64,000 nt of DNA from Chitinophaga rhizophila (GCF_019492185.1 NZ_JAICCF010000002.1:434001-498000), one strand, 5' to 3'; shown: positions 27,261 through 37,114, counted from the first letter of the stretch. Numbers and translations: made by a program. The notes: generated by a model from the letters alone, not told the origin.

Positions 27261-28319
27261 ATGAAAAGAATCTTCAGTTATATTATACTAGTTCTTCTTT
27301 TTGCATCCTGCAAGAAAGATGAAATAAAATCCGTGTACACGTTACCAACCGGTACACCTTCCTTTACCAGCAGTGTTACCACAGCAGTGCTGGATAGTAC
27401 AAAAAGAGAGGAAACAGCCGTGGCTTTCTCCTGGGGAACAGTGAACTACGGTATTAATGCAGACGTTACTTATTCACTTGAATTTGATACCAGCACAGCC
27501 ATGTCCCGGGCTATTGTGTTTATCATGAATGCAGACACTTCCCATGCCTATACCGTTGCTGCGCTGAATGCGATCGCACTGCAGGCCGGTCTGGAAGGCG
27601 ATAAGGCAGGCGCATTGTATGTAAGGATGAAAGCTGAAGTACGTCAGAATGGTACCAACACCAATCCGTCGTCTATTCCAGCTACTTATTCGGCATTGCT
27701 GACATTGACCGTAACCCCTTATGCACCAGGTAACGTTGCACGGATGTGGGTACCCGGTGAATACCAGGGATGGAATGCCGCTACTGCCCCTACGATTGCT
27801 GATGCAGGCGGTAAAGGCGCTTATGAAGGTTACATCTATTTCCCTGCTAATGCCAATGGGAACTATACATTCAAGATCACCACAGCGCCTAACTGGAATG
27901 ACCCGGCCTGGGGGTATGAAAGCGCCACCAAGATGGTAAAGGGCGGCGGAGATCTTTATGTACCTGCGGCAGGTTACTACCTGGTGAAGGCGAATGTCAA
28001 TTCAAGAGACTGGAGTACCACAGCCACAACCTGGTCGCTGGTAGGTGATGGTGTAGCAGACAACTGGGAGACCGATATTCCAATGACATATGATGTTGAG
28101 TCAGGAACCTGGATTGCACAATCAGTGATGATCAAAGGTGCAGGCTCATTCAAGTTCAGGGCTAACAACGCCTGGACGATCAACTACGGCCCTACCGATG
28201 GTAAACTGGTACAGGACGGCGGAAATATTTCTGCGCCAGGCGGAGTAGCAGGTAATTATAAGGTAGTGCTGAACCTGAGCGAGTCAGGCAACTATACTTA
28301 TACCCTCACCAAACTGTAA
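27261..28319 (+). CDS. SusE-like surface glycan-binding lipoprotein
   Basis: 352 residues; lipobox FASC with Cys17. After a SusE-type N-terminal immunoglobulin-like domain (TLPTGTPSFTSS, then VAFSWGTVNYGINADVTYSLEFD), two starch-binding-like modules of the SusE/SusF kind follow: one at about 155-255 (VARMWVPGEYQGWN, YEGYIYFPANANGNYTFKIT) and one at about 256-352 (WSLVGDGVADNW, GSFKFRANNAWTINYG). Such proteins hold the polysaccharide at the cell surface and improve capture. It lies 23 bp after SusD and 38 bp before the GH53 start. The glycan is inferred from the enzymes downstream. Confidence 0.88.
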   Translation: MKRIFSYIILVLLFASCKKDEIKSVYTLPTGTPSFTSSVTTAVLDSTKREETAVAFSWGTVNYGINADVTYSLEFDTSTAMSRAIVFIMNADTSHAYTVAALNAIALQAGLEGDKAGALYVRMKAEVRQNGTNTNPSSIPATYSALLTLTVTPYAPGNVARMWVPGEYQGWNAATAPTIADAGGKGAYEGYIYFPANANGNYTFKITTAPNWNDPAWGYESATKMVKGGGDLYVPAAGYYLVKANVNSRDWSTTATTWSLVGDGVADNWETDIPMTYDVESGTWIAQSVMIKGAGSFKFRANNAWTINYGPTDGKLVQDGGNISAPGGVAGNYKVVLNLSESGNYTYTLTKL

Positions 28320-28357
28320 AGGCTATCGGATTGTTTAACATCAAGCAGGAGAAATCA

Positions 28358-29386
28358 ATGAAAAAGCTAATTATAGCAACAGGCATGCTGTTTATGGCAG
28401 CCACAGGTTGTAAGAAATATGAAATGCCGGGTAATACCCCGACTACCAATCCTATACTGGAGAACATGATACGTGGGGCTGACGTCAGCTGGATCACAGA
28501 AATGGAAGCAGCAGGCTTAAAATTTTATGACACCACCGGCAAAGCAACAGATGGCTTTCAGTTAATGAAGGATATCAATATGAATGCTATCCGCCTGAGA
28601 GTATGGGTAAATCCGGCAAAAGGGTATAACAATACCGCAGATGTGGTGGCAAAGGCAGCACGCGCACACAAGCTGGGCATGCAGCTGCTGATAGATTTTC
28701 ACTATAGCGATACCTGGGCTGATCCAGGTCATCAGACAACACCCGCCGCTTGGGCTAACCAGGACATAGCAGGCCTGCAGACATCCGTATATGATCATAC
28801 CAAGTCAGTACTGACAGCCTTGAAAGATAAAGGCATTATACCAGTCTGGGTACAGGTAGGTAATGAAACCAACAATGGGATGCTATGGCCCCTGGGTAAA
28901 GCCTCTGATCATATGGACAACTTTGCCCTGTTGATCAATGCAGGGTACAAGGCCGTGAAAGAGATAGATGCCAATATCAAAGTAATTGTACATATCTCCA
29001 ATGGATTTGACAATGGCCTGTTCAGGTGGATGTTTGACGGACTGACAGAGAACAAGGCGAACTTCGATATCATCGGCATGTCCCTGTATCCTTCGACCAA
29101 TGAATGGCAGACACCTAACCAGCAGTGTGAAGTGAATATGAAAGATATGATCTCCCGGTATAACAAAGAGATCATGTTGTGCGAAGTAGGTATGCCCGCT
29201 TCATCACCCGTAGCGACTAACTACTTCATCAGAGACCTTTACACCAGATTGCATAACCTACCCGATGGTAAAGGTCTGGGCATATTCTATTGGGAGCCGC
29301 AGGCATACAACAGATGGGAAAACTATGGCCTGGGTGCATTTGACGCCACTGGCAGACCCACGTTTGCCATGGACGCTTTCAGATAA
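28358..29386 (+). CDS. GH53 arabinogalactan endo-beta-1,4-galactanase, lipoprotein
   Basis: 342 residues from the ATG at 28358. I prefer this start because it gives a proper lipoprotein signal (AATGC, Cys18) and is preceded by AGGAG at a good distance; an in-frame TTG at 28331 would mask it. GH53 motifs: RGADVSWITEMEAAGLKFYD, MNAIRLRVWVNP, LLIDFHYSDTWADPGHQ, the acid/base E170 in VGNETNNGMLWP, and the nucleophile E276 in LCEVGMP. GH53 enzymes cut internal beta-1,4 linkages of galactan. As a lipoprotein it probably works at the cell surface, feeding fragments to the SusCD pair. Confidence 0.93.
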   Translation: MKKLIIATGMLFMAATGCKKYEMPGNTPTTNPILENMIRGADVSWITEMEAAGLKFYDTTGKATDGFQLMKDINMNAIRLRVWVNPAKGYNNTADVVAKAARAHKLGMQLLIDFHYSDTWADPGHQTTPAAWANQDIAGLQTSVYDHTKSVLTALKDKGIIPVWVQVGNETNNGMLWPLGKASDHMDNFALLINAGYKAVKEIDANIKVIVHISNGFDNGLFRWMFDGLTENKANFDIIGMSLYPSTNEWQTPNQQCEVNMKDMISRYNKEIMLCEVGMPASSPVATNYFIRDLYTRLHNLPDGKGLGIFYWEPQAYNRWENYGLGAFDATGRPTFAMDAFR

Positions 29387-29409
29387 GTATATAAACTAAC
29401 GCATCGATA

Positions 29410-31962
29410 ATGATTAGAAGAACAGCGCAACTTTTAACACTTCTGCTGGCCGGCACCTGCACCGTACAGGCGCAGCAGGCTAAGACAGGAGAGCAACTGA
29501 TATATGTAGATAAGACAGGCGTAATACGCTATACGAAAGGTAAACAGGAAGCCGCCTTCTTTGGCGTGAACTATACTGTACCTTTTGCATATGGTTACCG
29601 GTCGCATAAAGCCCTGGGAGTTGATCTCAAAAAGGCGATAGACGATGATGTATATCACCTGGCACGCCTGGGTATTGATGCCTTCCGGGTGCATGTGTGG
29701 GATACCGAGATCACAGATGTGAAAGGGAATCTGCTGACGAATGAGCATCTTGACCTGTTTGATTATCTGATCAGCAAGCTGAAAGAAAGGAAGATCAAAA
29801 TACTGCTGACACCTGTTGCCTTCTGGGGCAATGGGTATCCGGAGAAAGATATCAATACAGGCAGCTTCGCCTATGTATTCGGGAAAGGAGGATCAGTAGT
29901 GAATGATACTGCTATCCGTGCACAGGAGAACTATATGAAACAGTTCTTCGTGCATGTAAATAAGTATACCGGCATGAGCTACAAGAATGATCCGGATATC
30001 ATAGCTACGGAGATCAATAATGAGCCGCATCACAGTGGCCCTATACCCGGCGCAGGAGATTATGTGAACCGGATGGCAGCAGCTATCCGGAGTACAGGCT
30101 GGAAGAAGCCGGTATTCTATAATATCAGTGAGTCGCCATATTATGCCAGCGCAGTGGCAGGCGCAGAGATTGACGGCGTGAGCTTCCAGTGGTATCCGAC
30201 AGGACTGGTAGCTAACCGTACATTGCAAGGTAACCTGTTACCTAATGTAGACTACTACCGCATACCATTCGATACCATCGCCGCCTTTCATAATAAGGCG
30301 AGAATGGTATATGAGTTTGATGCAGGCGACGTTATGCAACCCGTAATGTACCCGGCAATGGCGCGCAGCTTCCGGACAGCAGGCTTTCAATGGGCCACAC
30401 AGTTTGCCTATGACCCGATGGCCACCGCGTACGGTAATACAGAATACCAGACGCACTATATGAATCTGGCGTATACACCAGAGAAAGCGATCAGTTTTCT
30501 GATAGCCGGCAAGGTATTCCGGGAGACGCCCCGTAAGCAACGTTATGGCAAATATCCGGCAGATACCATCTTTGGAAATGCCAGGGTAAGTTATGCCGAA
30601 CAGCTGAGCGAATGGAACACCGCGACGGAATTTTATTATACCAGCCATACAGGTACTAACCCGGTAAATGCTTTACAGCTGGCACATCTGGCAGGTACGG
30701 GTAATTCTCCGGTGGTACAATACAGCGGTACCGGTGCTTATTTCCTGGATAAGGTGGCAGCGGGCAGCTGGCGGCTGGAAGTACTACCTGATGTAGTACA
30801 ACTCAGCGATCCTTTCGGGAAAGCATCCCCTGCAAGGGAAGTACGCAGGGTACAATGGAATAATCAGACAATGCGTATACAGCTCCCTGACCTGGGCGAG
30901 TCATTCGATATTACAGCAGTGAATAGTGGCAACCAGCGGCAGCCACAGGTAAGCGGCAATTCATTCACCTTACATCCCGGCACGTATCTGCTTACAAAGA
31001 AGGGAGCGGCAGCGGGTAAAACGAGCAGCAAGATCAACGGCGTTATCGGGTTGCATGAATTTGCCGCACCACAGCCTGTGCATACCTCATTAGCAGTGTA
31101 TCACGCGCCGGCAGCAGAGGTGAGCGCAGGTCAGCCGATACGCATTACAGCCACCATTGCAGGCATTGACAGTACAGCGCGCATATGGCTGGAAGGAGAA
31201 ATGCTGGGTAGTAAATGGTTCAAGGCAGATATGCAGCAGACAGGTGTTGGCCAGTATACAGCAGAGCTATCCGCGGCACAGGCAGTACCCGGCCTGTTAA
31301 AATACAGGCTGATGATACAGCAGGGCGAAACGTTTACAACGTTCCCAGGCGGTCATACCGGCGATCCGCATGCATGGGATTACTACCAGCGAGAGAGCTG
31401 GCAGACCAGCGTTGCAGCGCCGAATAGTATGTTGTCATTACTGAATGTAGCTACAGACAGTGATCTGATGACACTCCCCGCTTATACACAGGGTGCATAT
31501 ACCGCCGGCAGCCGTTCCGGACAACTGGCATTCAGTTTCAACGGACAAGGCGTCAAGGCAGATACTATCACCGGCATCAGCAGAGCAGTAGCAGCCAGCA
31601 TCAAAGGCAGAGCAAGCGAACTGGCCGCATTTAAGACCGTTATTATCCGTGCAAGAGTAACAGGACGGTCAGCAGCCCAGGCGCGGGTAGCACTTGTTAC
31701 AGGCGACGCAAGCGCTTATGCAGCGCCTTTTGCCATTACTAATGAATTTACTGATATAGTAGTACCCTTGAGCAGCCTTACAGCTGACCAGAGCCTGCTG
31801 CTGCCGAGGCCGTATCCCGGCTTCATGCCTTTGTGGCTGAAGGGAGGCAACACACCTTTAGATATCAGCAAACTGGATAAAATAGAAATTACAAACATAC
31901 CTGCTGCGGACACCACACCATACACAATAGAAGTAGAATCCGTCTGGTTAAAAGCTAAATAA
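29410..31962 (+). CDS. Secreted clan GH-A glycoside hydrolase of unassigned specificity
   Basis: 850 residues with a signal peptide ending in VQAQQ. Residues about 25-400 look like a (beta/alpha)8 barrel of clan GH-A: FFGVNYTVPFAYGY, LGIDAFRVHVWD, ILLTPVAFWGNGYP, IIATEINNEPHH with E205 as the likely acid/base, and MVYEFDAGD with E302 as the likely nucleophile. The NEP motif is like GH5 and relatives. The remaining half contains beta-rich regions of unclear type, possibly carbohydrate-binding. It sits between GH53 and GH2 beta-galactosidase, only 3 bp from the latter. It may trim a side chain or a linkage the other two cannot. I could not place it in a subfamily. Confidence 0.7.
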   Translation: MIRRTAQLLTLLLAGTCTVQAQQAKTGEQLIYVDKTGVIRYTKGKQEAAFFGVNYTVPFAYGYRSHKALGVDLKKAIDDDVYHLARLGIDAFRVHVWDTEITDVKGNLLTNEHLDLFDYLISKLKERKIKILLTPVAFWGNGYPEKDINTGSFAYVFGKGGSVVNDTAIRAQENYMKQFFVHVNKYTGMSYKNDPDIIATEINNEPHHSGPIPGAGDYVNRMAAAIRSTGWKKPVFYNISESPYYASAVAGAEIDGVSFQWYPTGLVANRTLQGNLLPNVDYYRIPFDTIAAFHNKARMVYEFDAGDVMQPVMYPAMARSFRTAGFQWATQFAYDPMATAYGNTEYQTHYMNLAYTPEKAISFLIAGKVFRETPRKQRYGKYPADTIFGNARVSYAEQLSEWNTATEFYYTSHTGTNPVNALQLAHLAGTGNSPVVQYSGTGAYFLDKVAAGSWRLEVLPDVVQLSDPFGKASPAREVRRVQWNNQTMRIQLPDLGESFDITAVNSGNQRQPQVSGNSFTLHPGTYLLTKKGAAAGKTSSKINGVIGLHEFAAPQPVHTSLAVYHAPAAEVSAGQPIRITATIAGIDSTARIWLEGEMLGSKWFKADMQQTGVGQYTAELSAAQAVPGLLKYRLMIQQGETFTTFPGGHTGDPHAWDYYQRESWQTSVAAPNSMLSLLNVATDSDLMTLPAYTQGAYTAGSRSGQLAFSFNGQGVKADTITGISRAVAASIKGRASELAAFKTVIIRARVTGRSAAQARVALVTGDASAYAAPFAITNEFTDIVVPLSSLTADQSLLLPRPYPGFMPLWLKGGNTPLDISKLDKIEITNIPAADTTPYTIEVESVWLKAK

Positions 31963-31965
31963 AGT

Positions 31966-34410
31966 ATGAATAAGTGTAAGACATCATTGCTGCTGGCAAT
32001 GGTATTGATGAGTGTAAAAGGTATGTCTCAGGCCCGGCAGGAATATCTGCTGGAAAAGAACTGGAAGTTTGCCAAAGGAGAGCATCCGGAGGCCCTGAAC
32101 GAAGCCTTTAATGACAAAGGGTGGGAATCAGTGACCGTACCGCACGATTGGGCCATTAAAGGCCCGTTTGACGGCAATAATGACCTCCAGAAGGTACAGA
32201 TCGTACAGAATGGAGAGCAGGAAGCAACCATGAAGGCCGGACGTACCGGCGGACTGCCATTTATTGGAAAAGGATGGTACCGTCTGTCCTTTGCAGTACC
32301 ACAGTTCAGCGCCGGCAAGAGAGTAGTATTGCTGTTTGATGGGGCAATGAGCAATGCAGAAGTGTATGTGAATGGTAAAAAAGCGGGCAACTGGCCTTAT
32401 GGGTATAACTCCTTCTCTTTTGACATTACCGACTATATCCACGCCAAAGGTCAGAACACCCTGGCGGTAAAGCTGGAAAACTTTGAGCAGGCATCCCGCT
32501 GGTATCCGGGAGCAGGTCTGTATCGCAATGTACACCTGATCGTTACCAATGACACCCATGTACCAGTATGGGGTACCTACATTACCACGCCCGTCATTAC
32601 CAGAGACAGTGCGGCGGTGAGGATGGTGACGACTATTGACAGAAGCAATAAACAGGCTGCCGTGACCGTGAAAACAAATCTGCTGAATGCCGCAGGTAAA
32701 ATAGTGGCTACAGCGTCTGCCCCTTTACCGGCAGATAGTAGTCGGGTAACGCAACAATTCAGCGTAGCAGAACCCGCATTATGGTCACCCGAAACACCTG
32801 TACTCTATAAGGCTGTCACACAGGTATATGAAGGAGCACAGTTGAAAGACGTCTATGAGACCCCGTTTGGGATCCGCTCTATTGAATACAAGGCAGGGAA
32901 AGGCTTTTTACTGAATGGTAGTCCGAGGAAGTTCAAAGGCGTATGTAATCACCACGACCTGGGTCCTCTGGGAGCAGCCATCAATACAGCAGCCCTGCGC
33001 AGACAGGTAACACTGCTGAAAGACATGGGCTGTGACGCTATCCGTACCACACATAATATGCCTGCACCTGAGCTGGTAAAGCTATGTGATGAAATGGGCA
33101 TTATGGTGATGGTGGAATCTTTCGATGAATGGAAGGCTCCGAAAGTAAAGAATGGTTACAGCCTGTACTTTGACGAATGGGTGGAGAAAGACCTGATAAA
33201 TATGTTACATCACTTCAGGAACAATCCATCTAATATTATGTGGAGTATTGGTAATGAGGTACCTGATCAAAGTTCTGCTAATGGCGCTGCTATTGCGCGC
33301 AGGCTACAGGACATCTGTCACCGCGAAGATCCTACCCGCCCCGTAACGGTAGGGATGGACCGCTTTGATGATGCGATCAATAAGGGCTTTGCCGCAGTGC
33401 TGGATATACCAGGCTTTAACTATAAGCCCAACCGGTATCCGGAGGCGCATAACAAGCTACCACAGGGTTTCCTGATGGGGTCAGAGACAGCGTCTACCGT
33501 CAGTTCAAGAGGTGTGTATAAGTTCCCGGTGGAGTTTTTTAAGAACAAAATGTATGACGATAATCAGTGTTCTTCCTATGACTTTGAGGCCTGTTCCTGG
33601 TCGCAGGTGCCGGATGACGAGTTTGTACAGCAAGATGATCTTGACTATACCATCGGTGAATTTGTATGGACAGGTTTCGACTACCTGGGAGAACCGACAC
33701 CATATGATTCTAAGTGGCCGTCACACAGTTCCTACTTTGGTATCTTCGATCTGGCCGGCATCCCAAAGGACCGATTCTACCTTTACAGAAGCCGTTGGAA
33801 CACGCAGCAGGCCACTTTACATCTGTTACCTCACTGGACGTGGCCAGGCAGAGAAGGGCAGGTAACGCCAGTATTCTGCTATACCAGTTATCCAACAGCA
33901 GAACTGTTTATAAACGGTAAAAGCATGGGTAAGATATCAAAAGACACTTCCAGCAACCAAAGCCGCTACCGCCTGATGTGGAAAGATGTAGTATATCAGC
34001 CGGGTACTATCCGTGTAGTAGCCTATGACGCTGCCGGGAAAGCAGTTGCGGCTGACAGTGTGAAAACGGCAGGTACACCCCATCATATTCAGCTGACCGC
34101 AGATCGTACCGTGCTGACAGCTGATGGTAAGGACCTGGCATATATTACTGCCACTGTGGTAGATGCTGATGGAAATGTTTGTCCGGACGCCGATAATCTG
34201 TTACAGTTTGAAGTCAGCGGTGCTGGTAAATACAAAGCAGTAGCGAATGGCGACGCCACCAGCCTGGAACTGTTCCATCTGCCACAAATGAAAGCATTCA
34301 GTGGTAAGCTGGCATTTATTGTACAGGCCGGGGAGAAAGCAGGAAGTATTAAAGCGACGGTTAAATCTGATCAGTTACAGGCAGCATCCTGTGTATTGAA
34401 AGTGAAATAA
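31966..34410 (+). CDS. GH2 beta-galactosidase, secreted
   Basis: 814 residues with a short signal peptide. GH2 order: jelly-roll sugar-binding domain (GKGWYRLSFAVP, NAEVYVNGKKAGNWPYGYNSF, RWYPGAGLYRNVHL), immunoglobulin-like domain, TIM barrel (FKGVCNHHDLGPLGAA, MGCDAIRTTHNMPAPEL) with acid/base E431 in WSIGNEVPDQ and nucleophile E507 in MGSETAS, then DUF4982-like and invasin-type beta domains at the C-terminus. It probably releases galactose from oligosaccharides in the periplasm after import through SusCD. It is the last gene of the operon; a strong hairpin follows 10 bp after the stop. Confidence 0.93.
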   Translation: MNKCKTSLLLAMVLMSVKGMSQARQEYLLEKNWKFAKGEHPEALNEAFNDKGWESVTVPHDWAIKGPFDGNNDLQKVQIVQNGEQEATMKAGRTGGLPFIGKGWYRLSFAVPQFSAGKRVVLLFDGAMSNAEVYVNGKKAGNWPYGYNSFSFDITDYIHAKGQNTLAVKLENFEQASRWYPGAGLYRNVHLIVTNDTHVPVWGTYITTPVITRDSAAVRMVTTIDRSNKQAAVTVKTNLLNAAGKIVATASAPLPADSSRVTQQFSVAEPALWSPETPVLYKAVTQVYEGAQLKDVYETPFGIRSIEYKAGKGFLLNGSPRKFKGVCNHHDLGPLGAAINTAALRRQVTLLKDMGCDAIRTTHNMPAPELVKLCDEMGIMVMVESFDEWKAPKVKNGYSLYFDEWVEKDLINMLHHFRNNPSNIMWSIGNEVPDQSSANGAAIARRLQDICHREDPTRPVTVGMDRFDDAINKGFAAVLDIPGFNYKPNRYPEAHNKLPQGFLMGSETASTVSSRGVYKFPVEFFKNKMYDDNQCSSYDFEACSWSQVPDDEFVQQDDLDYTIGEFVWTGFDYLGEPTPYDSKWPSHSSYFGIFDLAGIPKDRFYLYRSRWNTQQATLHLLPHWTWPGREGQVTPVFCYTSYPTAELFINGKSMGKISKDTSSNQSRYRLMWKDVVYQPGTIRVVAYDAAGKAVAADSVKTAGTPHHIQLTADRTVLTADGKDLAYITATVVDADGNVCPDADNLLQFEVSGAGKYKAVANGDATSLELFHLPQMKAFSGKLAFIVQAGEKAGSIKATVKSDQLQAASCVLKVK

Positions 34411-34420
34411 GTACCGTATC

Positions 34421-34456
34421 AGGGGTCAGACATCCATACCCGGATGCCTGACCCCT
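34421..34456 (+). terminator. Terminator hairpin at the end of the galactan operon
   Basis: AGGGGTCAGACATCC pairs with GGATGCCTGACCCCT with one mismatch and a 6-nt loop, starting 10 bp after the GH2 stop. The following AATTTAT is only a weak T-tract. Confidence 0.75.
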
Positions 34457-34543
34457 AATTTATCATGATGGCGATATCAGCCAGGGGGAATGAAGCAATC
34501 AGACCATACAGATAAATAATTTTAATAATTAATTATCTGTATA

Positions 34544-34551
34544 TATCTTTG
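34544..34551 (+). promoter_or_regulatory. Likely -7 promoter box of the small lipoprotein gene
   Basis: TATCTTTG matches TAnnTTTG exactly and lies 26 bp before the ATG. About 20 bp upstream is only a T-rich TTTTAAT, a weak -33 element. It implies the lipoprotein gene is transcribed apart from the galactan operon. Confidence 0.55.
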
Positions 34552-34577
34552 GGGCCATTAATAATCAACCCTATATC

Positions 34578-35189
34578 ATGAAATCATTAAAATCGGCATT
34601 ATTGTTAGCCGCCTTGGCCTCTACGGTTGTTTCCTGTTCAAACGATGACGACGATAAAGTAGTTACCAGCATTGAAGGTGAGTATACCTTCGCCGGCACA
34701 AGCGTTGAAATGTTTGCAGCCAGCACATACGAAACCATCAGCATTTCCGAAAAAGACAGTACTGCAACAAATACCAAATATGCTAGTACTTCCCAGTCAG
34801 GAACTGCCAGCATCAGTGCAACTAATTTCACCGGTGATAAGCTAAGTTTCATAGCCAAGGGTTCATCAGTATCAAAACTATACACCAATGGTGAAGAAAC
34901 TGAGGTGATGGATCTGCCTATTAACTACGAAGCAGAACCTGTATCTTCAGTGCAGGCGTACAAACTGGTTGGCATGGATTCTATCTATTTTGGTGAAGGC
35001 TTCCTGATAGGTATGCCGAGCCCTGGTACCATACAAGTGCCAAAAGGCGCTGGCGCTACCTATAAATTCTCAGGCGATACCCTGGTTATTACCAGCCTGC
35101 TGGATACAACAATTGTACAGGAAGCGCAGGATGAGAGAGCAAAGGATATCTTACGTGTGAAAATGATTACGCGTTTTAAGAAGAAATAA
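34578..35189 (+). CDS. Hypothetical lipoprotein with surface-export-like signal
   Basis: 203 residues. The signal peptide ends in VVSC (Cys20), followed at once by SNDDDD, which resembles the serine-plus-acidic export signal known to send lipoproteins to the cell surface in Bacteroidota. The mature part starts SIEGEYTFAGTSVEMF, is rich in Ser and Thr, and looks mostly beta-stranded; a lipocalin-like fold is possible but not demonstrated. I do not recognise the family. It lies between the galactan operon and a convergent GH2 gene, with its own promoter box and a strong terminator, so it is a single-gene unit. Confidence 0.7.
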   Translation: MKSLKSALLLAALASTVVSCSNDDDDKVVTSIEGEYTFAGTSVEMFAASTYETISISEKDSTATNTKYASTSQSGTASISATNFTGDKLSFIAKGSSVSKLYTNGEETEVMDLPINYEAEPVSSVQAYKLVGMDSIYFGEGFLIGMPSPGTIQVPKGAGATYKFSGDTLVITSLLDTTIVQEAQDERAKDILRVKMITRFKKK

Positions 35190-35206
35190 TAGCAATAGTT
35201 AATAAT

Positions 35207-35242
35207 ACAAAGGGCGTCTCAACTCAATGAGACGCCCTTTGT
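35207..35242. terminator. Strong bidirectional terminator
   Basis: Perfect 15-bp arms ACAAAGGGCGTCTCA and TGAGACGCCCTTTGT with a 6-nt loop lie between the convergent lipoprotein and GH2 genes; A and T runs flank both sides. Confidence 0.85.
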
Positions 35243-35269
35243 TATTTAGCAGTAAAGGTGTTTGTTTCT

Positions 35270-37114
35270 TTACTTTACCAATGCAGGATTGTACAACTTC
35301 TGATTATCCTCCTTCAGCTTATCAATTGGAAACTTATCTACTTTACGATCATAGGTCATAAAACCATTGATCTCACCTTCCACATCGGTGGTCTGTGTGT
35401 AAACAGCTGCTGACAGTCCCAGAGGAATCAATTGTGCGATCCTTTGCGTGAAGTCCTGGTAACGTTTAAACATCTCTTCTGAAGTCTTGAAAGACTGATA
35501 ACCCCAGTTTTTGTTTTTCTGCCAGGTATGCCCTTCTACTGGTAATCCCAGTCCGCCAAATTCTCCTAATACCAGGATCTGTTTTTCGCCGAACAGTTCC
35601 GGACTTGGCATCGCAGGATGCGGATAGTTATGCAGGTCGAGAATATGACCGGTAATGTAGAAGTTGCCACCACTGGCGCTGTTTACAAGTCTGGAAGGAT
35701 CTTTCTTCATTGTCCATTCTGTGATCTCCACCGTTTTGAACTGTCCCCATGCTTCGTTGAATGGTACCCATACTACGATGCTGGGATAGTTGTGCAGCGC
35801 ATCCATGATAGCCGTCCACTCTTTACGGAAGTAGCCCTCTGATTCAGGGGTACGGTTTTTATCTGTCTGGTGATCAAGGATACCGATACGGTTTTCCCAT
35901 CCGTTACCTCTGTCACCGCTTGGCATATCCTGCCAGAGCAGCATACCTGCTTTATCACAATAAGCATAGTATGTTGCAGGTTCTACCTTGATATGCTTAC
36001 GGATCATGTTGAAGCCCATTTTCTTCAGCTGGTCAACATCGTATATCATGGCTTCGTAAGTCGGCGGTGTATATAAACCGTCAGGCCACCAGCCCTGATC
36101 CAGTGGACCATACTGGAAAAGGAACTTGTTATTGAGCATCATGCGTTGAATCCCGGCTGCATCTTTCGCCATTGATATTTTACGCATGGCAAAGTAACTT
36201 TTAATCTCATCAACCGGTTTATTGTTGCGCAGCAGCGTTACTTTCAGATCATACAGGAAAGGGCTGGAAGGCGACCACAGTTTCTCATTAGAGAGTGTGA
36301 TTACAGCCGTTTCTTTTGCGTTAGCCTGTTGCTGTGCGACAACCTTGCCACCATCGAGAACTTCAATCTTCAACTGATCGCCGGTCTGTACATTCTGTAC
36401 ATCAGCAGACAGTGTGAGGGTATGCTTATCAATGTCGGGCGTTTGCCGGGTAGCAGCGATATATGTTTTAGGAACGGCTTCCAGCCATACAGTCTGCCAT
36501 ATACCAGTTACCGGCGTATACCAGATACCCTCAGGTTTTACAACCTGTTTACCGGCGGGCTGTGGACCGTCATCTGTCGGATCCCATACGCGTACGGTAA
36601 TTTCCTGTTTACCGCCTTTTTTCAGTAATGGGGTGATGTTAAAACTGAAAGGATCATATCCGCCTTCGTGTTTACCGGCACTTTTGCCGTTCACGAATAC
36701 TTCCGTTTGCCAGTCAACCGCCCCAAAATGCAGGAGAATGTCCTTGTTTTTCATGGCGGCGGGGATGGTGACTGCTGTCTTATACCACAGCAGACTATCC
36801 TTTCCTACCGTCCTGCCTACGCCCGACAGCGCAGATTCGACAGCAAAGGGAACCAGGATACTACCTTCATAAGCGGATGGCTGTGATTGAGACTTACCTG
36901 TAATTGCATAACTCCAGAGACCATTAAGATTTTGCCAGTTATTGTTTCTTACCAGCAGCGGACGTGGATATTCGGGTAAAGGCGCTTTAGGATCTACCTT
37001 TTCAGCCCATTGGGTTACAATTCTGTCTTTGATCAGTTGCCACTGAGGCTGCTGGGCCTTAACAGCCGAAGCGATACACACAGATGACACGAGACAGGTG
37101 ACGAGTTTTTTCAT
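35270..37114 (-). CDS. GH2 family glycoside hydrolase, secreted
   Basis: 614 residues from the ATG at 37114, which opens a signal peptide ending in VKAQQ. The GH2 sugar-binding domain (NLNGLWSYAITG, VDWQTEVFVNGKSAGKHEGGYDPFSF), the immunoglobulin-like domain, and the TIM barrel are present, with E454 in WVPFNEAWGQF as acid/base and E518 in VLGEFGGLG as nucleophile. It lacks the long C-terminal extensions of the other GH2 enzyme here. The motif set NGLWSYAI plus FNEAWGQF is common in GH2 proteins annotated only as beta-galactosidase/beta-glucuronidase, so the sugar is uncertain. It is convergent with the galactan locus and not clearly part of it. Confidence 0.87.
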   Translation of the reverse strand: MKKLVTCLVSSVCIASAVKAQQPQWQLIKDRIVTQWAEKVDPKAPLPEYPRPLLVRNNNWQNLNGLWSYAITGKSQSQPSAYEGSILVPFAVESALSGVGRTVGKDSLLWYKTAVTIPAAMKNKDILLHFGAVDWQTEVFVNGKSAGKHEGGYDPFSFNITPLLKKGGKQEITVRVWDPTDDGPQPAGKQVVKPEGIWYTPVTGIWQTVWLEAVPKTYIAATRQTPDIDKHTLTLSADVQNVQTGDQLKIEVLDGGKVVAQQQANAKETAVITLSNEKLWSPSSPFLYDLKVTLLRNNKPVDEIKSYFAMRKISMAKDAAGIQRMMLNNKFLFQYGPLDQGWWPDGLYTPPTYEAMIYDVDQLKKMGFNMIRKHIKVEPATYYAYCDKAGMLLWQDMPSGDRGNGWENRIGILDHQTDKNRTPESEGYFRKEWTAIMDALHNYPSIVVWVPFNEAWGQFKTVEITEWTMKKDPSRLVNSASGGNFYITGHILDLHNYPHPAMPSPELFGEKQILVLGEFGGLGLPVEGHTWQKNKNWGYQSFKTSEEMFKRYQDFTQRIAQLIPLGLSAAVYTQTTDVEGEINGFMTYDRKVDKFPIDKLKEDNQKLYNPALVK

